64,000 nucleotides of DNA from Thalassotalea atypica (GTDB lineage Bacteria; Pseudomonadota; Gammaproteobacteria; Enterobacterales; Alteromonadaceae): the NCBI RefSeq assembly GCF_030295975.1, contig NZ_AP027364.1, forward strand, positions 2,604,001 to 2,668,000, in the 5' to 3' direction. The notes under the pieces are model-generated. The model ran no database searches. It had not been told where the DNA came from and worked only from the letters and a program-made list of their open reading frames with translations. The stretch's first letter is position 1, and every line of letters begins with the position of its first letter. This document shows positions 9,222-18,987 of the stretch, one piece after another. The position numbers and the translations under genes are program-made.

Positions 9222-9680
9222 TTAACACCCATTGTTATCTGCCTGAGCAACAATACTGCGCGCATATCGAACAAAGTCATGATTGGCAAAATCCCGTACC
9301 GTCTTTATATTAAAAGCCTTTTCAAGGACTTTGGCATCAGCAACCGAAATCCCCATAATTGCAGAAACTGAAGCATCGGCAATTTCACTTAACGGTTTGT
9401 CTTCAAACGCTTTATCAACCATGTCGCCAAGATTAAACTCCGTATTACTCTCACCACTGCTTTCATCTTGCACCAAAAGCTCTAGAGGAATTGGGAAACC
9501 GGATCTTATCGATCGCGCCAAGACCAGTGCATCAGCAGAGGATGACATAAATAATGAATCTCTTACACATCTTGCTAAATCGAGGTCACAGTCTGCCGCA
9601 CAGGCTATTTGATTTGCAGTGCCTGGTAGCCGTGAACACGCTCTCATACAATTTAACCAATTCTTAAAACAACTAGCCAT
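9222..9680 (-). CDS. Unknown protein with Cys-rich N-terminus and helix-hairpin-helix-like C-terminus
   Basis: A 152-residue protein with an excellent ribosome site (AAGGAG seven bases before ATG), so it is very likely real. The first 42 residues hold six cysteines (MASCF, NCMRAC, IACAADC, ARC), a ferritin-like or metal/disulfide pattern; there is no signal peptide. The middle is acidic. The last ~50 residues, 'LSEIADASVSAIMGISVADA' then KVLEKAF and 'IKTVRDFANHDFVRYAR', resemble the hairpin-helix 'x-x-DAxxLxxAFxIKTVxDLAxxxFxxxA' module found in several unrelated proteins. Its function is not recognised. It sits alone between recR and htpG, where enterobacteria have no gene. Confidence 0.75.
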   Translation of the reverse strand: MASCFKNWLNCMRACSRLPGTANQIACAADCDLDLARCVRDSLFMSSSADALVLARSIRSGFPIPLELLVQDESSGESNTEFNLGDMVDKAFEDKPLSEIADASVSAIMGISVADAKVLEKAFNIKTVRDFANHDFVRYARSIVAQADNNGC

Positions 9681-10165
9681 GTCAATTCTCCTTTATCATT
9701 AGGATCTGCATCGAGTTATGTAGAATTAATTATTATTTTTCACTCTATATATTAGCTGATAGTTAGAATTTTTCCTTTAATAACGGGTCGGGTTAACGGC
9801 CTTAAAATAGGCGTTTCTGAATAGTGACTAACGACATTTATACGTCTGCTTATCAATAGCAAACACTATACAGTTAATAAAGTGGTAGAGTTTGTCCAGT
9901 TATAGGGGCTAACTTAATTGAGTATTCTTCACGATGATTAGAAAAAGAGTAATGCGCGAAAGAGCAATGCCTATTTACATCGACAACTAATGGTTGATGA
10001 AATTTAAGGGATGCAGCAAGTCAAAGGAGTGAATCCAAAAAGTCTGATTTTTTTTGGATAAGACGTGCTTAGGTACCCTGCTATCTCTATCTAATTTACT
10101 AACAGTTCTACCTTGCCCCCCAAGGATATTATTCTGTTACGCTCTAGTATACGATTGTAGTATGT
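9681..10165. other. Intergenic stretch, no gene recognised
   Basis: About 485 bases between recR and the Cys-containing gene. Only short frames without ribosome sites or family resemblance are present on either strand. It must hold the promoter of the 9680 gene; no convincing sigma-70 hexamer pair, repeat or RNA structure was picked out by eye. Confidence 0.5.
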
Positions 10166-10771
10166 TTAACTTAAATAATCTTTACGGCCTGAGAGCGCAT
10201 GCGACAATGTATTACCATCAACAAACTCTAGCTCTCCACCGACTGGCACGCCATGGGCAATTCGAGAAATTTTCACACCAAGATCTTTACTCATTTCAGC
10301 AATAAAGTGTGCTGTCGCTTCACCTTCTACAGTAGGGTTTGTAGCTAAAATCACCTCTTTAATTTGCCCTTGTTTTAGTTCCGCAGCTAGCAAATCTAAA
10401 CCTAAGTCGTCTGGACCTATGCCATCAATAGGCGATAAATGTCCCATTAAAATAAAATAGCGGCCAATAAATTCACCGGTTTGCTCTATGGCAATCACAT
10501 CTGCTGGGCTTTCAACAACACACAAAAGTTCAGAAAGCTGACGCTTGGGGCTCAAACAAATATCGCATAAAGCTTGTTCAGTAAAGTTTCGACACTTTTG
10601 ACAATGGCCTACATGTTCCATCGCTTGTGAGAGCTTTTCCGCAAGATTTTCCCCACCACGACGATTACGCTCTAATAAATGAAACGCCATGCGCTGTGCT
10701 GTTTTGGCGCCAACACCTGGTAAACACTTAAAAGACTCTATTAATTCTTGAACAAGGGGACTGAATTTCAT
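10166..10771 (-). CDS. recR: Recombination mediator RecR
   Basis: A 201-residue protein, the standard RecR length. It acts with RecF/RecO to load RecA on gapped DNA. The N-terminal helix-hairpin-helix '[17 protein letters not shown]', the four-cysteine zinc site '[16 protein letters not shown]' (near residues 57-72), the Toprim domain beginning '[18 protein letters not shown]' and the Walker-like C-terminal '[12 protein letters not shown]' are all visible. In most relatives recR is the last gene of dnaX-ybaB-recR. Here its upstream neighbour is a giant exported propeller gene and a strong terminator intervenes, so recR needs its own promoter in the roughly 80 bases after that terminator. Confidence 0.97.
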   Translation of the reverse strand: MKFSPLVQELIESFKCLPGVGAKTAQRMAFHLLERNRRGGENLAEKLSQAMEHVGHCQKCRNFTEQALCDICLSPKRQLSELLCVVESPADVIAIEQTGEFIGRYFILMGHLSPIDGIGPDDLGLDLLAAELKQGQIKEVILATNPTVEGEATAHFIAEMSKDLGVKISRIAHGVPVGGELEFVDGNTLSHALSGRKDYLS

Positions 10772-10851
10772 TGACTTATCATTGAATAACTAAAAACGAA
10801 AAGAGTTTATCAATAACTTTGTAGAAAATGAATGATTTTAACTGCCCATAA

Positions 10852-10883
10852 AATAATAAAGCGCCCTAAGGCGCTTTATTATT
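10852..10883 (-). terminator. Strong terminator after the first propeller gene
   Basis: A perfect 14-bp stem, AATAATAAAGCGCC with GGCGCTTTATTATT, over a CTAA loop, followed by T-rich sequence. It isolates recR from the gene upstream of it. Confidence 0.85.
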
Positions 10884-10945
10884 TTACATTTCACTATTGT
10901 GTCTACGTTGTAACATGAACAACAACGTAGACTAATTCGTGAAAG

Positions 10946-13900
10946 CTATTTCCCAGACGATGGCATCATGCCTGGCATCCAGTTACCACCAGCTTTTGCA
11001 ATCGCGTCTTCAGTCAGTTTAACTGACTCCGCCAACTGGGTTATACGCTGGTATACATCGCTATAACCTTCACTGGCCAATTTAAAACGTAGCTTTTGTT
11101 GTTCGTTGACTGGGCTCGTGCTTTCACTACGACTCCACATCAAGTAACCAATATAGCCGCTAACCGAAGTAGGCGTTGGCTCGCTGCGTTTAGAGACAAC
11201 AGTATTACCATTGAGCGTTAATTTAATATCTTTTAAATCACGCTGCATTTGATGGGCTAATGCAATAGTATCTTGCGCTAAACCCAGCGTTTCTGTCGTT
11301 GCTGCGTTAATATGCTTAATGCGTTTATCCAACTCGCCTAGGTATTTTCTTGCCCCAGAAACAGCTTGTTGTAAACGCCCTGCTTTCATATCAAACGCTA
11401 AATCAGCCTTACGATCGGTACTTGGGAAAGTGCGATTATCAATTGAAACCACATCAAAGCTTTGGCTCTGATCGTAATTTGTTTCTACGCCATCAACCAC
11501 TTTCGACATTGACACTTGATAAGTCCCAGGCACCACTAACCAGCCTGAATCGTTGTCACCGCTTGCGTTAATGGGTTCAAATCCTGGGTAACGTAAGTCC
11601 CAGTGAATACGGTTAAAACCTTGTTTTGCCGGCTGTTTGATTCGACGAACCATGTTGCCTTCACTATCACGCACGGTAAAAATCAGTTCAGATTTCTGCT
11701 GGTAATCTTCTTCTTTTAATGCCTCCCAAGATGGGTACGAAACATCGTCGCCGTCTTTGGTCAACTTCTGCTCTTGCTTATGTCTTAGCGTCTTTAATGA
11801 AGTGAATTTTTCATTTACGAAGTAGCTAAAGGTCGCACCATATTCGGGGTTATCAGCGAAGTAAAAATCAGCACCCCGCATTGCTTTGCCTGGCAAGCCT
11901 AGTGGATCATGCTCAATAAATTGAAAGGCGCGTCGAACAGGAAACAGCGTAGCATCTCGCTTTTTAACATCCGTTGCACTTTCACGAAGTGGCGAATAAT
12001 CATCAAGGATGAAAAAACCACGGCCAAAAGACGCAATAGCTAAGTCAGACTCTCGACGTTGAATTTCAATATCACGCACCGTGATTGTTGGCATACCAGA
12101 TTTTAACTGGGTCCAATTTTTGCCGCCATTTTGTGTAAAAAAGACACCGAACTCAGTGCCGACGAATAATAAATCTTTATTTACATGATCTTGCGCGATG
12201 GTGTAAACCGTCCCGCGAGTAGGCATGTCACCGGTAATATTCTTCCAGCTCTTGCCATTATTATCACTACGATAAACATATGGCTTAAAGTCACCACGTT
12301 TGTGATTGTCAAATGTGGCAAACACGGTATTTTTATCAAACATCGACGCTTCTAAATCACTGACATAAGAATTGTCAGGCACTTTTGATGGCCAATCTAG
12401 CTTAGTCCATTCTGTACCGCCATCTTTAGTGACATGCATTACGCCGTCATCGCTACCTGAGTACAATAACCCTTCTTGTAAGCTAGATTCTGTTAACGCG
12501 ATCACCGCACCGTAAAAAGACGTAGATTGGTTTTTCGCGACCGCATCAACGCTCCAGACTTTATCCATGACTTTGAGTTTATTGCGATCAGTGTTTCTTG
12601 ATAAGTCACCGCTGATCACTTGCCAGTCATCTCCCCTGTTTTCCGTTTTAAACACTTGCTGTGAAGCGTAGTATAGTCGCTCATTATTATGAGGACTGAT
12701 CAAAATTGGTGAGTTCCAGTTAAAGCGTTGCGCTACGGTTTTATCTGGTGACACAGGCTGCATTTGAACTCGTTCGCCGGATTTTTTATCATAGCGAGCT
12801 AGGCCGCCATGTTGATATTGCGAATAGATAATATCTGGGTTTTTCGGATCGATAACCGTTTTAAAGCCATCACCAAACTGGGTAAACAACCAATCACTGT
12901 TTTGTATTCCTGAATTGGTCGTAGTTCTATGTGGAGCACCTAAAGACGCATTGTCTTGTGTACCGCCAAAAACGTTATAAAACGGGTAGTCGTTGTCTAC
13001 AGTCACTTTATAGAATTGAGTGAGCGGCATGTTGTCTTTAAAGGTCCAATGCTTAGCCCTATCCCATGACTCATATACACCGCCATCACTGCCAATAATT
13101 AAGTGATTAGTATTATTAGGGTCAATCCATAAAGCATGATTATCAACATGCTTGTCAGCTTCGCCCGCTTTAGTAAATGTTTTACCGCCGTCTTCAGAGA
13201 CCATTAAATAAGTGTCTAATGAGTAAACTCTATTGGCATTTTTAGGATCAACAACAATTTCTTGATAATATTGTGGACTACCTGAAACATAGTCACTTTG
13301 TTTGTGCCAGCTCGCACCACCGTCAATTGAGCGATAGAATCCACTTTTTCCTTTTTGCGCTTCGACAATGGCATAAACAATATTGCCGTCACTTGGTGCC
13401 ACATCAATGCCTATACGGCCAAGCTCAACACTTGGTAGTCCTTTGTTTATTTTTGTCCATGTTTTACCAGCATCGGTAGATTTATGAATGCTCGACTCAG
13501 GCCCACCGTTGATTAACGTCCAAACATGACGGCGACGCTGATAAGAAGTAGCGTAAATTACATCAGGGTTTTGTGGATCAAAGGCAATATCACTGACGCC
13601 TGTGTGCTCACTAATATTCAGTGATTTTTCCCAAGTTTTACCGCCATCGATAGTTTTATAAAGACCACGGTCACCGCCTTTATTCCACAGTGGTCCTTGC
13701 GCTGCAACGTAGACAACATCAGAGTTGCGTGGATCAATTAAAATTTCACCAATGTGTTCTGAGTTTTTTAAACCGACATTATTCCAACTATTGCCACCAT
13801 CTTCTGACTTATAAACACCGTCACCATAGGCTACTGAGCGCTGTGAATTGTTTTCACCTGATCCCGCCCAAATCACTTGGGTATTATTCGGATCCATGGT

Positions 13901-14194
13901 GATATCACCTAACGAAAAGCTCGTTTCATTATCAAATATGGGCTTCCATGTCGTGCCTGCATTATCAGTTTTCCAAATACCCCCGGCTGCAGTTGCAACA
14001 TAATATTGCGCAGGGTTATTTGGGTTAAAGGCAAAATCACTGACACGTCCACCAGTCACTGCTGGCCCAATGTTTCTCAATTTAATATTTTTGTATATTT
14101 CGGCATCAACCTTCTTGTCTGATTGAGCGGCAAAAGCTGGGGTTGTAAGCCCGAACGCAATCGAAGCGGCAAGAAGTGAAGGTAATAATTTCAT
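10946..14194 (-). CDS. Large exported sortilin/BNR-repeat beta-propeller protein (copy 1)
   Basis: A 1082-residue exported protein with signal peptide (MKLLPSLLAASIAFGL.., cleavage after AFA). Residues ~35-740 are a sortilin/VPS10-like ten-bladed propeller built from BNR (Asp-box) repeats. At least ten S/T-x-D-x-G-x-x-W boxes are visible, such as KSEDGGNSW, KTIDGGKTW, KSTDAGKTW, RSIDGGASW and VTKDGGTEW. A later Ig-like segment 'IFTVRDSEGNMVRRIKQPAKQG' precedes a helical tail. Such proteins are often named glycosyl hydrolases, but Asp-boxes do not prove catalysis and no catalytic set was identified. The next gene upstream is a paralogue of the same size. Likely periplasmic or surface-exposed. 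Confidence 0.9.
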   Translation of the reverse strand: MKLLPSLLAASIAFGLTTPAFAAQSDKKVDAEIYKNIKLRNIGPAVTGGRVSDFAFNPNNPAQYYVATAAGGIWKTDNAGTTWKPIFDNETSFSLGDITMDPNNTQVIWAGSGENNSQRSVAYGDGVYKSEDGGNSWNNVGLKNSEHIGEILIDPRNSDVVYVAAQGPLWNKGGDRGLYKTIDGGKTWEKSLNISEHTGVSDIAFDPQNPDVIYATSYQRRRHVWTLINGGPESSIHKSTDAGKTWTKINKGLPSVELGRIGIDVAPSDGNIVYAIVEAQKGKSGFYRSIDGGASWHKQSDYVSGSPQYYQEIVVDPKNANRVYSLDTYLMVSEDGGKTFTKAGEADKHVDNHALWIDPNNTNHLIIGSDGGVYESWDRAKHWTFKDNMPLTQFYKVTVDNDYPFYNVFGGTQDNASLGAPHRTTTNSGIQNSDWLFTQFGDGFKTVIDPKNPDIIYSQYQHGGLARYDKKSGERVQMQPVSPDKTVAQRFNWNSPILISPHNNERLYYASQQVFKTENRGDDWQVISGDLSRNTDRNKLKVMDKVWSVDAVAKNQSTSFYGAVIALTESSLQEGLLYSGSDDGVMHVTKDGGTEWTKLDWPSKVPDNSYVSDLEASMFDKNTVFATFDNHKRGDFKPYVYRSDNNGKSWKNITGDMPTRGTVYTIAQDHVNKDLLFVGTEFGVFFTQNGGKNWTQLKSGMPTITVRDIEIQRRESDLAIASFGRGFFILDDYSPLRESATDVKKRDATLFPVRRAFQFIEHDPLGLPGKAMRGADFYFADNPEYGATFSYFVNEKFTSLKTLRHKQEQKLTKDGDDVSYPSWEALKEEDYQQKSELIFTVRDSEGNMVRRIKQPAKQGFNRIHWDLRYPGFEPINASGDNDSGWLVVPGTYQVSMSKVVDGVETNYDQSQSFDVVSIDNRTFPSTDRKADLAFDMKAGRLQQAVSGARKYLGELDKRIKHINAATTETLGLAQDTIALAHQMQRDLKDIKLTLNGNTVVSKRSEPTPTSVSGYIGYLMWSRSESTSPVNEQQKLRFKLASEGYSDVYQRITQLAESVKLTEDAIAKAGGNWMPGMMPSSGK

Positions 14195-14225
14195 CTGTTA
14201 TTCCTTAGTTGTTCTCTTATTATTA

Positions 14226-14261
14226 AAAAGCCTAAAACTGCAAGGCAAGTTTCAGGCTTTT
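14226..14261 (-). terminator. Terminator between the two propeller genes
   Basis: On the minus strand AAAAGCCTGAAACT pairs with AGTTTTAGGCTTTT around a 7-base loop, with one mismatch, followed by T-rich sequence. It follows the stop of copy 2, so the two paralogues are probably transcribed mainly as separate units. Confidence 0.75.
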
Positions 14262-14281
14262 GTGTTCAATTTACATATTAA

Positions 14282-17200
14282 CTAGTTTAAGGTGATTGGT
14301 TGAGCTGTAGAAAGCAGTCCTAAGCCTGACGCTTGATATTGCTTTTTGAACTCCTCTAAGTCTTTCTCAATAAAGGTATTTACGTTGCCAACACCCTTAC
14401 CCAATTCTATCTTTGCCTTTTCTAAATAAATTTCTGCAGTCGGTGATGGTTTACCGTAACGGCTTCCTGCATATCCCCATGCCATAAAGATATGCGAACT
14501 CACTTTATAACTTTCATCAACAATACCGTTTGTTTTTGGGATTGAACGTAAGTTTTTATCAAGTTCGCCTATTTTCTTAATGAGCTCATCCGCTGACTTA
14601 GCTAACTTACTTGCTGGGTGCTCGTCTTTACTTTCCTTGACACTTTCAAGGGCTTTATTGGCCATGCCTTGAATCAATTCGACGTCTTTTTTGCTATCAA
14701 CTAAAGCATGAACGGCTTTTGTTAAGGTGTCATATAAACCAACGGCTTTGTGCTCCATTTCATAGCGCATCTGCATATCAGCAGCCGTTACGTTATAACG
14801 TGGATCTTGTAATACCTTCGCTGTTGTTTCTAACTCATGATCATTTAACTTAATATGCAATGTGTATGTGCCCGGTACCACTTCCGGTCCAGCAGGAAGA
14901 ATATCCTTGTCTTCTTTTGGTTCTTGTCCTGGCATACGGCCTCGACCATCTGACTCTAATCCCCAAACAATGCGATTTACCCCTTGCTTAAGTTTAGTAA
15001 CGAATGTGCGTACTATTTTACCCTCTGCATCTTTAACCGTTACACGTGCTTTGTCAGACAATGGTTTTTCTTCTTTTTCATTATCTTTATTCGCTTTTGC
15101 TTTTTCAGCATTGGTTAACTTACGAGCTTTTTCTTTATCGACATCCGGGTGAGCCAAATGTTCTCCTGCCGCCATCACATTAACAGTAACACCGTAGACT
15201 TCATTATCACCGACGTAGGCGGCATCCCCCCAAAAGCGTGAAGACGTCGCGCGACTTGAAACGTATTGCTGACCATCACCTGTATTCAATAAAGCTAATG
15301 ATTGCTCAAATGATTTTTTGTTTAAACCACGTAACGCGCTGTAGTCATCAATTACGATCACTGAACGACCATGTGTACCGAGTACTAAGTCATTCTCGCG
15401 CTGTTGAATGGCCATATCCATCACTGAAACAGTTGGTACGCCTTGGTCGTATTTAAACCAAGAATCTCCACCATCAGTTGTTGCATATAAGCCTAGCTCT
15501 GTGCCCAGAAACAGTAGATTTTCATCAACATGATCTTGCACGACAGAAAGTGCATAACCTTTGATATCTTTACTTGTTAGGTTAGTGAACTTGCTACCAT
15601 ATTTAGATGCTTTCATGATGTACGGATTCATGTCGCCACGACGGTGGTTGTCAAACACAATAAACGCTTCATCCGCATTATGTAGTGAAGGTTGAATATG
15701 AGGAATAAAGGCGTTTTTAGGCACTTTACGCGCTTTGTTTTCTACGCTCTTCCATGTTTTGCCACCATCTTGAGTAACATGGATTCGTCCATCATCAGTA
15801 CCAACCCAAATGACACCTTGTTTAATGGTACTTGGAGCAATTGCAATTATGGCTGTATGATTCTCAGCTGCGGTAACGTCCGGCGTTAAACCACCAGATT
15901 CTTTATAGCGCTGCCAATCTGGGTTATTTGTTGATAAGTCACCTGAAATAATTTCCCATGTTTCACCGCGATCCGTGGATTTGTGCACGAACTGGCTACC
16001 ATAATAAATAGTATCATCATTGAACGGGTCTTGGGCTAAGCCCGCATTCCAATTAAAACGCAATTCACTGTCATGGTTCGCAGGCGCTGGGCGGATCAGT
16101 TTTTGCTCACCGGTGTTAAGATCATAACGATTTAAATACCCACCTTGAGATTGCACATAACCTTTGGTGACATCATCAGGGAAAGGCATGGTATCAAAAC
16201 CGTCACCAAAGCCGACTTCTTGCCAATGAAGGTTACGAATACCGCCTGTGTGGAAGACTTCCGACGGCCCACGCCATGAACCGTTATCCTGTAAGCCACC
16301 ATAAATATTATAAGGAACAGCGTCATCGACACGAATATGATAAAACTGAGAAATCGCTAAATTTTGCACAAAGCGCCAGCTATCACCTTTGTCTTGAGTC
16401 ACAGCAATACCACCATCATTCCCTAAAATTAAATGTTCTGAGTCTTTAGGGTTAATCCATAAAGTATGGTTATCAATATGAATAGTGTTGCCTGTGGCAC
16501 AACAGTTAACTTTATCAACAGTCGTAAACGTTTTACCGCCATCAATTGAACGTCTGATCATAGTCGCGATGTTGTAAATGATATCTGGATTATTCGGATC
16601 CACTTCTATTTCAGAATAATAGAAAGGTCTATCAGCAACGCCAACTTCACTGTTGACAGCGCGCCAGCTGCTACCGCCATCATCTGAGCGCATTAAAGCA
16701 CTTTTTTCTGCTTCAACTAGCGCATAAACAGTATTCGGTGAGCTTTCGGCAATATCCAAGGTAATACGACCTAACTCCCCTTCTGGTAAGCCGTCAGCAG
16801 ATGTTTTTTGTGACCAGGTTTCGCCGCCATCGATAGAAACATATAATCCAGATCCTGGACCACCTGATTCAAACTTATCAGGCCAACGTTTGAACTGCCA
16901 CATTGAAGCATATAGTTTATTGGGATTGGTTGGATCCATTTTGATATCGCTGGCACCTGTTGTGTTATCGACATACAAAATCTTCTGCCAAGTTTTTCCA
17001 CCATCAATGGTTTTGTAGATACCACGGTCTTCATTGCTCGACCATAACTCGCCCATAGCCGCAGCATAAGCAATGTCAGGGTTAGTCGGGTGTAGTGCTA
17101 TTCTGTTAATACGCTCTGTAGACTCTAACCCCATTTTCTGCCAAGTCTTACCTGCATCCATTGATTTATAAATGCCGCCACCAATTGATGTTGAATTACG

Positions 17201-17533
17201 GACATTACCTTCACCTGTACCTAACCAAATAATATCAGGAATTGCTTGGTTAATAGCCAAAGCACCTGTAGAGGCGTAATCTTCATTTTCAAATATAGCG
17301 GTCCAATTCAAACCTGCGTTTTCAGACTTCCATACGCCGCCAGAAGCAGCTGAAGCATATATTATGTTGGGGTTTGAAATAACCGCTTCAATATCAGAAA
17401 TTCGGCCACTGGTTGCAGCGGGACCAATGTTACGGGTTTTAATTCCTGATAATAAATCAGTATCAACTGATGCCGTTGCACCTGAAGCATAAATTGCTGC
17501 AGTGAGCATCAGTGAAGTAAGAGATTTTTTCAT
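14282..17533 (-). CDS. Large exported sortilin/BNR-repeat beta-propeller protein (copy 2)
   Basis: A 1083-residue paralogue of the gene 87 bases downstream. It has a signal peptide (MKKSLTSLMLTAAIYASGATA) and the same opening 'KTRNIGPAATSGRISDIE'. The sortilin-like propeller carries many Asp-boxes (KSENAGLNW, KSMDAGKTW, KTIDGGKTW, VSIDGGETW, RSDDGGSSW, VTQDGGKTW, ATTDGGDSW). The C-terminal part has a Lys/Glu-rich insert near residue 800, the Ig-like 'ARVTVKDAEGKIVRTFVTKLKQG', and a helical end. Two adjacent cysteines (VNCCATG) are absent from copy 1. Ligand or substrate is unknown. The ATG start fits the signal peptide; the 0.5-kb upstream region holds its promoter. Confidence 0.9.
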   Translation of the reverse strand: MKKSLTSLMLTAAIYASGATASVDTDLLSGIKTRNIGPAATSGRISDIEAVISNPNIIYASAASGGVWKSENAGLNWTAIFENEDYASTGALAINQAIPDIIWLGTGEGNVRNSTSIGGGIYKSMDAGKTWQKMGLESTERINRIALHPTNPDIAYAAAMGELWSSNEDRGIYKTIDGGKTWQKILYVDNTTGASDIKMDPTNPNKLYASMWQFKRWPDKFESGGPGSGLYVSIDGGETWSQKTSADGLPEGELGRITLDIAESSPNTVYALVEAEKSALMRSDDGGSSWRAVNSEVGVADRPFYYSEIEVDPNNPDIIYNIATMIRRSIDGGKTFTTVDKVNCCATGNTIHIDNHTLWINPKDSEHLILGNDGGIAVTQDKGDSWRFVQNLAISQFYHIRVDDAVPYNIYGGLQDNGSWRGPSEVFHTGGIRNLHWQEVGFGDGFDTMPFPDDVTKGYVQSQGGYLNRYDLNTGEQKLIRPAPANHDSELRFNWNAGLAQDPFNDDTIYYGSQFVHKSTDRGETWEIISGDLSTNNPDWQRYKESGGLTPDVTAAENHTAIIAIAPSTIKQGVIWVGTDDGRIHVTQDGGKTWKSVENKARKVPKNAFIPHIQPSLHNADEAFIVFDNHRRGDMNPYIMKASKYGSKFTNLTSKDIKGYALSVVQDHVDENLLFLGTELGLYATTDGGDSWFKYDQGVPTVSVMDMAIQQRENDLVLGTHGRSVIVIDDYSALRGLNKKSFEQSLALLNTGDGQQYVSSRATSSRFWGDAAYVGDNEVYGVTVNVMAAGEHLAHPDVDKEKARKLTNAEKAKANKDNEKEEKPLSDKARVTVKDAEGKIVRTFVTKLKQGVNRIVWGLESDGRGRMPGQEPKEDKDILPAGPEVVPGTYTLHIKLNDHELETTAKVLQDPRYNVTAADMQMRYEMEHKAVGLYDTLTKAVHALVDSKKDVELIQGMANKALESVKESKDEHPASKLAKSADELIKKIGELDKNLRSIPKTNGIVDESYKVSSHIFMAWGYAGSRYGKPSPTAEIYLEKAKIELGKGVGNVNTFIEKDLEEFKKQYQASGLGLLSTAQPITLN

Positions 17534-17963
17534 CTTTTATACCTTTGTTCTTATTAGGCGCTATCGTGATAACGCATGAAAGCAAAATGTTGGTTTGAAT
17601 TACTGTTTGCAATTTAAATTTGTGAAGCCTTTAACTTATATATACAGAAGCTTCCTATAATACTGTTTTATCATCTTCCCTGATTCAAGAAATGCCAGAT
17701 GCGTTAAACGGTTGATAATCTGCGCTATATTACTAAGTTAATTAACAGCAATGATATTCAAGTAAAATATTGAACATAGATAATAGTTAACATTCATTGC
17801 GCAAACCAGACTGATAAAAATATAATGAAGAAAGAATCCATCTAGCGCAAGATTTGTGATTATAATGACAACAAATTACACTGTGTCTAATTTCTTTACA
17901 CTCACCTTTTTTAACCATTAATAACTATGCATAACACATTGTTAAATAATAGATTAAAATTAA
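17534..17963. other. Intergenic region between divergent propeller and PEP-CTERM genes
   Basis: About 430 AT-rich bases with no credible coding frame. It should contain the propeller promoter (minus strand) and upstream activator sites for the sigma-54 promoter that begins at 17964. A small palindrome ACACTGTGT lies near 17879, but no regulator is recognised. Confidence 0.5.
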
Positions 17964-17979
17964 AGGTATGTTTCTTGCT
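17964..17979 (+). promoter_or_regulatory. Candidate sigma-54 (RpoN) promoter of the PEP-CTERM gene
   Basis: AGGTATGTTTCTTGCT fits the -24/-12 consensus TGGCACGNNNNTTGCW at both invariant dinucleotides (GG at 17965-17966, GC at 17977-17978), with exact spacing and the TTGCW block. Transcription would start near 17990, giving a ~56-base leader. PEP-CTERM genes in other bacteria are reported to depend on RpoN with the PrsK/PrsR pair. Those regulators are not in this window. Confidence 0.6.
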
Positions 17980-18045
17980 CTCTTGAGCGATATAGTGATA
18001 AATATTTGGTAAACGCAGTTTATTAAAAAATCTTTGGAGAGATTT

Positions 18046-18879
18046 ATGTTTGTAAGTCCAAAAAAATGGATTATCGCAGGATTGGTTATGTTGCCTTTGC
18101 AGGCGATGGCAGGTACAACTACGGCATCTTTTGGCACAATAAATGTTGACGGAACGACCTACAGTAGCGGCGAGCCTGGATCCAATTTTAATCAGTTTTC
18201 AGTTGATGCTGGTGGTATTACTGTCAACGTATCTGGTTGGTCTAATATAGATAATGGTTCAGGTTACGATATTCGCAGAGCTACTGATTTCGATCGCAAC
18301 GGCAATGGTTGGTCTTTACAAAATCAGTATGAAGGAGGGGGCTCTCCTGAACACAGTGCTGACAATACTCCTGATGGTTCATATCTAGATTATGACTTTT
18401 ATGTACTTGATTTTGGTGCACAAGAAGTTGAGCTAGAGAATGTATATTCTAGCTGGTTATGGAATGAAAATGATACACAGGTTTCTATCGCAGCTTTAGA
18501 TAAAAACGAAGTCCCAAGTGATTTAACTGGGGAAACTTTTTCTAGTCTACTATCAACACCAAATGCAAGCTCCGGTAGTAGTGATTTTAGTTCATCTAGA
18601 ATGAGTATCAATTATGATAATGACAGTTCTAGAAATAACTATTATGCTGATGTAAATGTAAATGCCAGCTCTTCACTATGGGTTGTGTCAGCTTATCATA
18701 CAATGTTTGGTAGTGTAGGCGGAGCGACGGCAAATAACGATGGCTTTAAGTTTGCTGGAATTTCCTTTACTACGTCACCTGGTGGTGGCGGTGGCGGTTC
18801 AACAATTCCTGAGCCTTCAACAATGGCAATATTAGCGTTAGCATTATTTGGCTTGTCCGCTAAGCGACGTAAATCTTAA
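18046..18879 (+). CDS. PEP-CTERM sorting-domain protein
   Basis: A 277-residue secreted protein. The N-terminus is a signal peptide (MFVSPKKWIIAGLVMLPLQAMAG). The mature part is Ser/Asn/Asp/Gly-rich, beta-type, with few charged Lys. The tail is a textbook PEP-CTERM signal: a Gly-rich linker, PEP at 255-257, a hydrophobic helix MAILALALFGLSA, then RRKS. Exosortase would recognise and process this. The start is the ATG at 18046, seven bases after GGAGAG; a TTG four codons upstream overlaps that ribosome site and is rejected. It is followed by a terminator and a PrsT-like TPR gene. A role in surface or matrix structure is family inference; no exosortase gene is in the window. Confidence 0.9.
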   Translation: MFVSPKKWIIAGLVMLPLQAMAGTTTASFGTINVDGTTYSSGEPGSNFNQFSVDAGGITVNVSGWSNIDNGSGYDIRRATDFDRNGNGWSLQNQYEGGGSPEHSADNTPDGSYLDYDFYVLDFGAQEVELENVYSSWLWNENDTQVSIAALDKNEVPSDLTGETFSSLLSTPNASSGSSDFSSSRMSINYDNDSSRNNYYADVNVNASSSLWVVSAYHTMFGSVGGATANNDGFKFAGISFTTSPGGGGGGSTIPEPSTMAILALALFGLSAKRRKS

Positions 18880-18900
18880 TACTCCAAAGTTTGAATTTAA

Positions 18901-18927
18901 AAAAGATGGCTTATAGCCATCTTTTTT
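18901..18927 (+). terminator. Terminator after the PEP-CTERM gene
   Basis: AAAAGATGGC and GCCATCTTTTTT pair across TTATA, ending in a run of T. It separates the PEP-CTERM gene from the TPR gene 60 bases on. Confidence 0.88.
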
Positions 18928-18987
18928 AATTTTAGTCATACTAAACCTATACCTCATTCATTATCAACACACTAAATAGCCGTATAT

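Noticed and set aside
10054-10305. An 83-codon frame overlapping the 3' end of recR
   Set aside because: It has no ribosome site or family resemblance and overlaps a known gene antisense.
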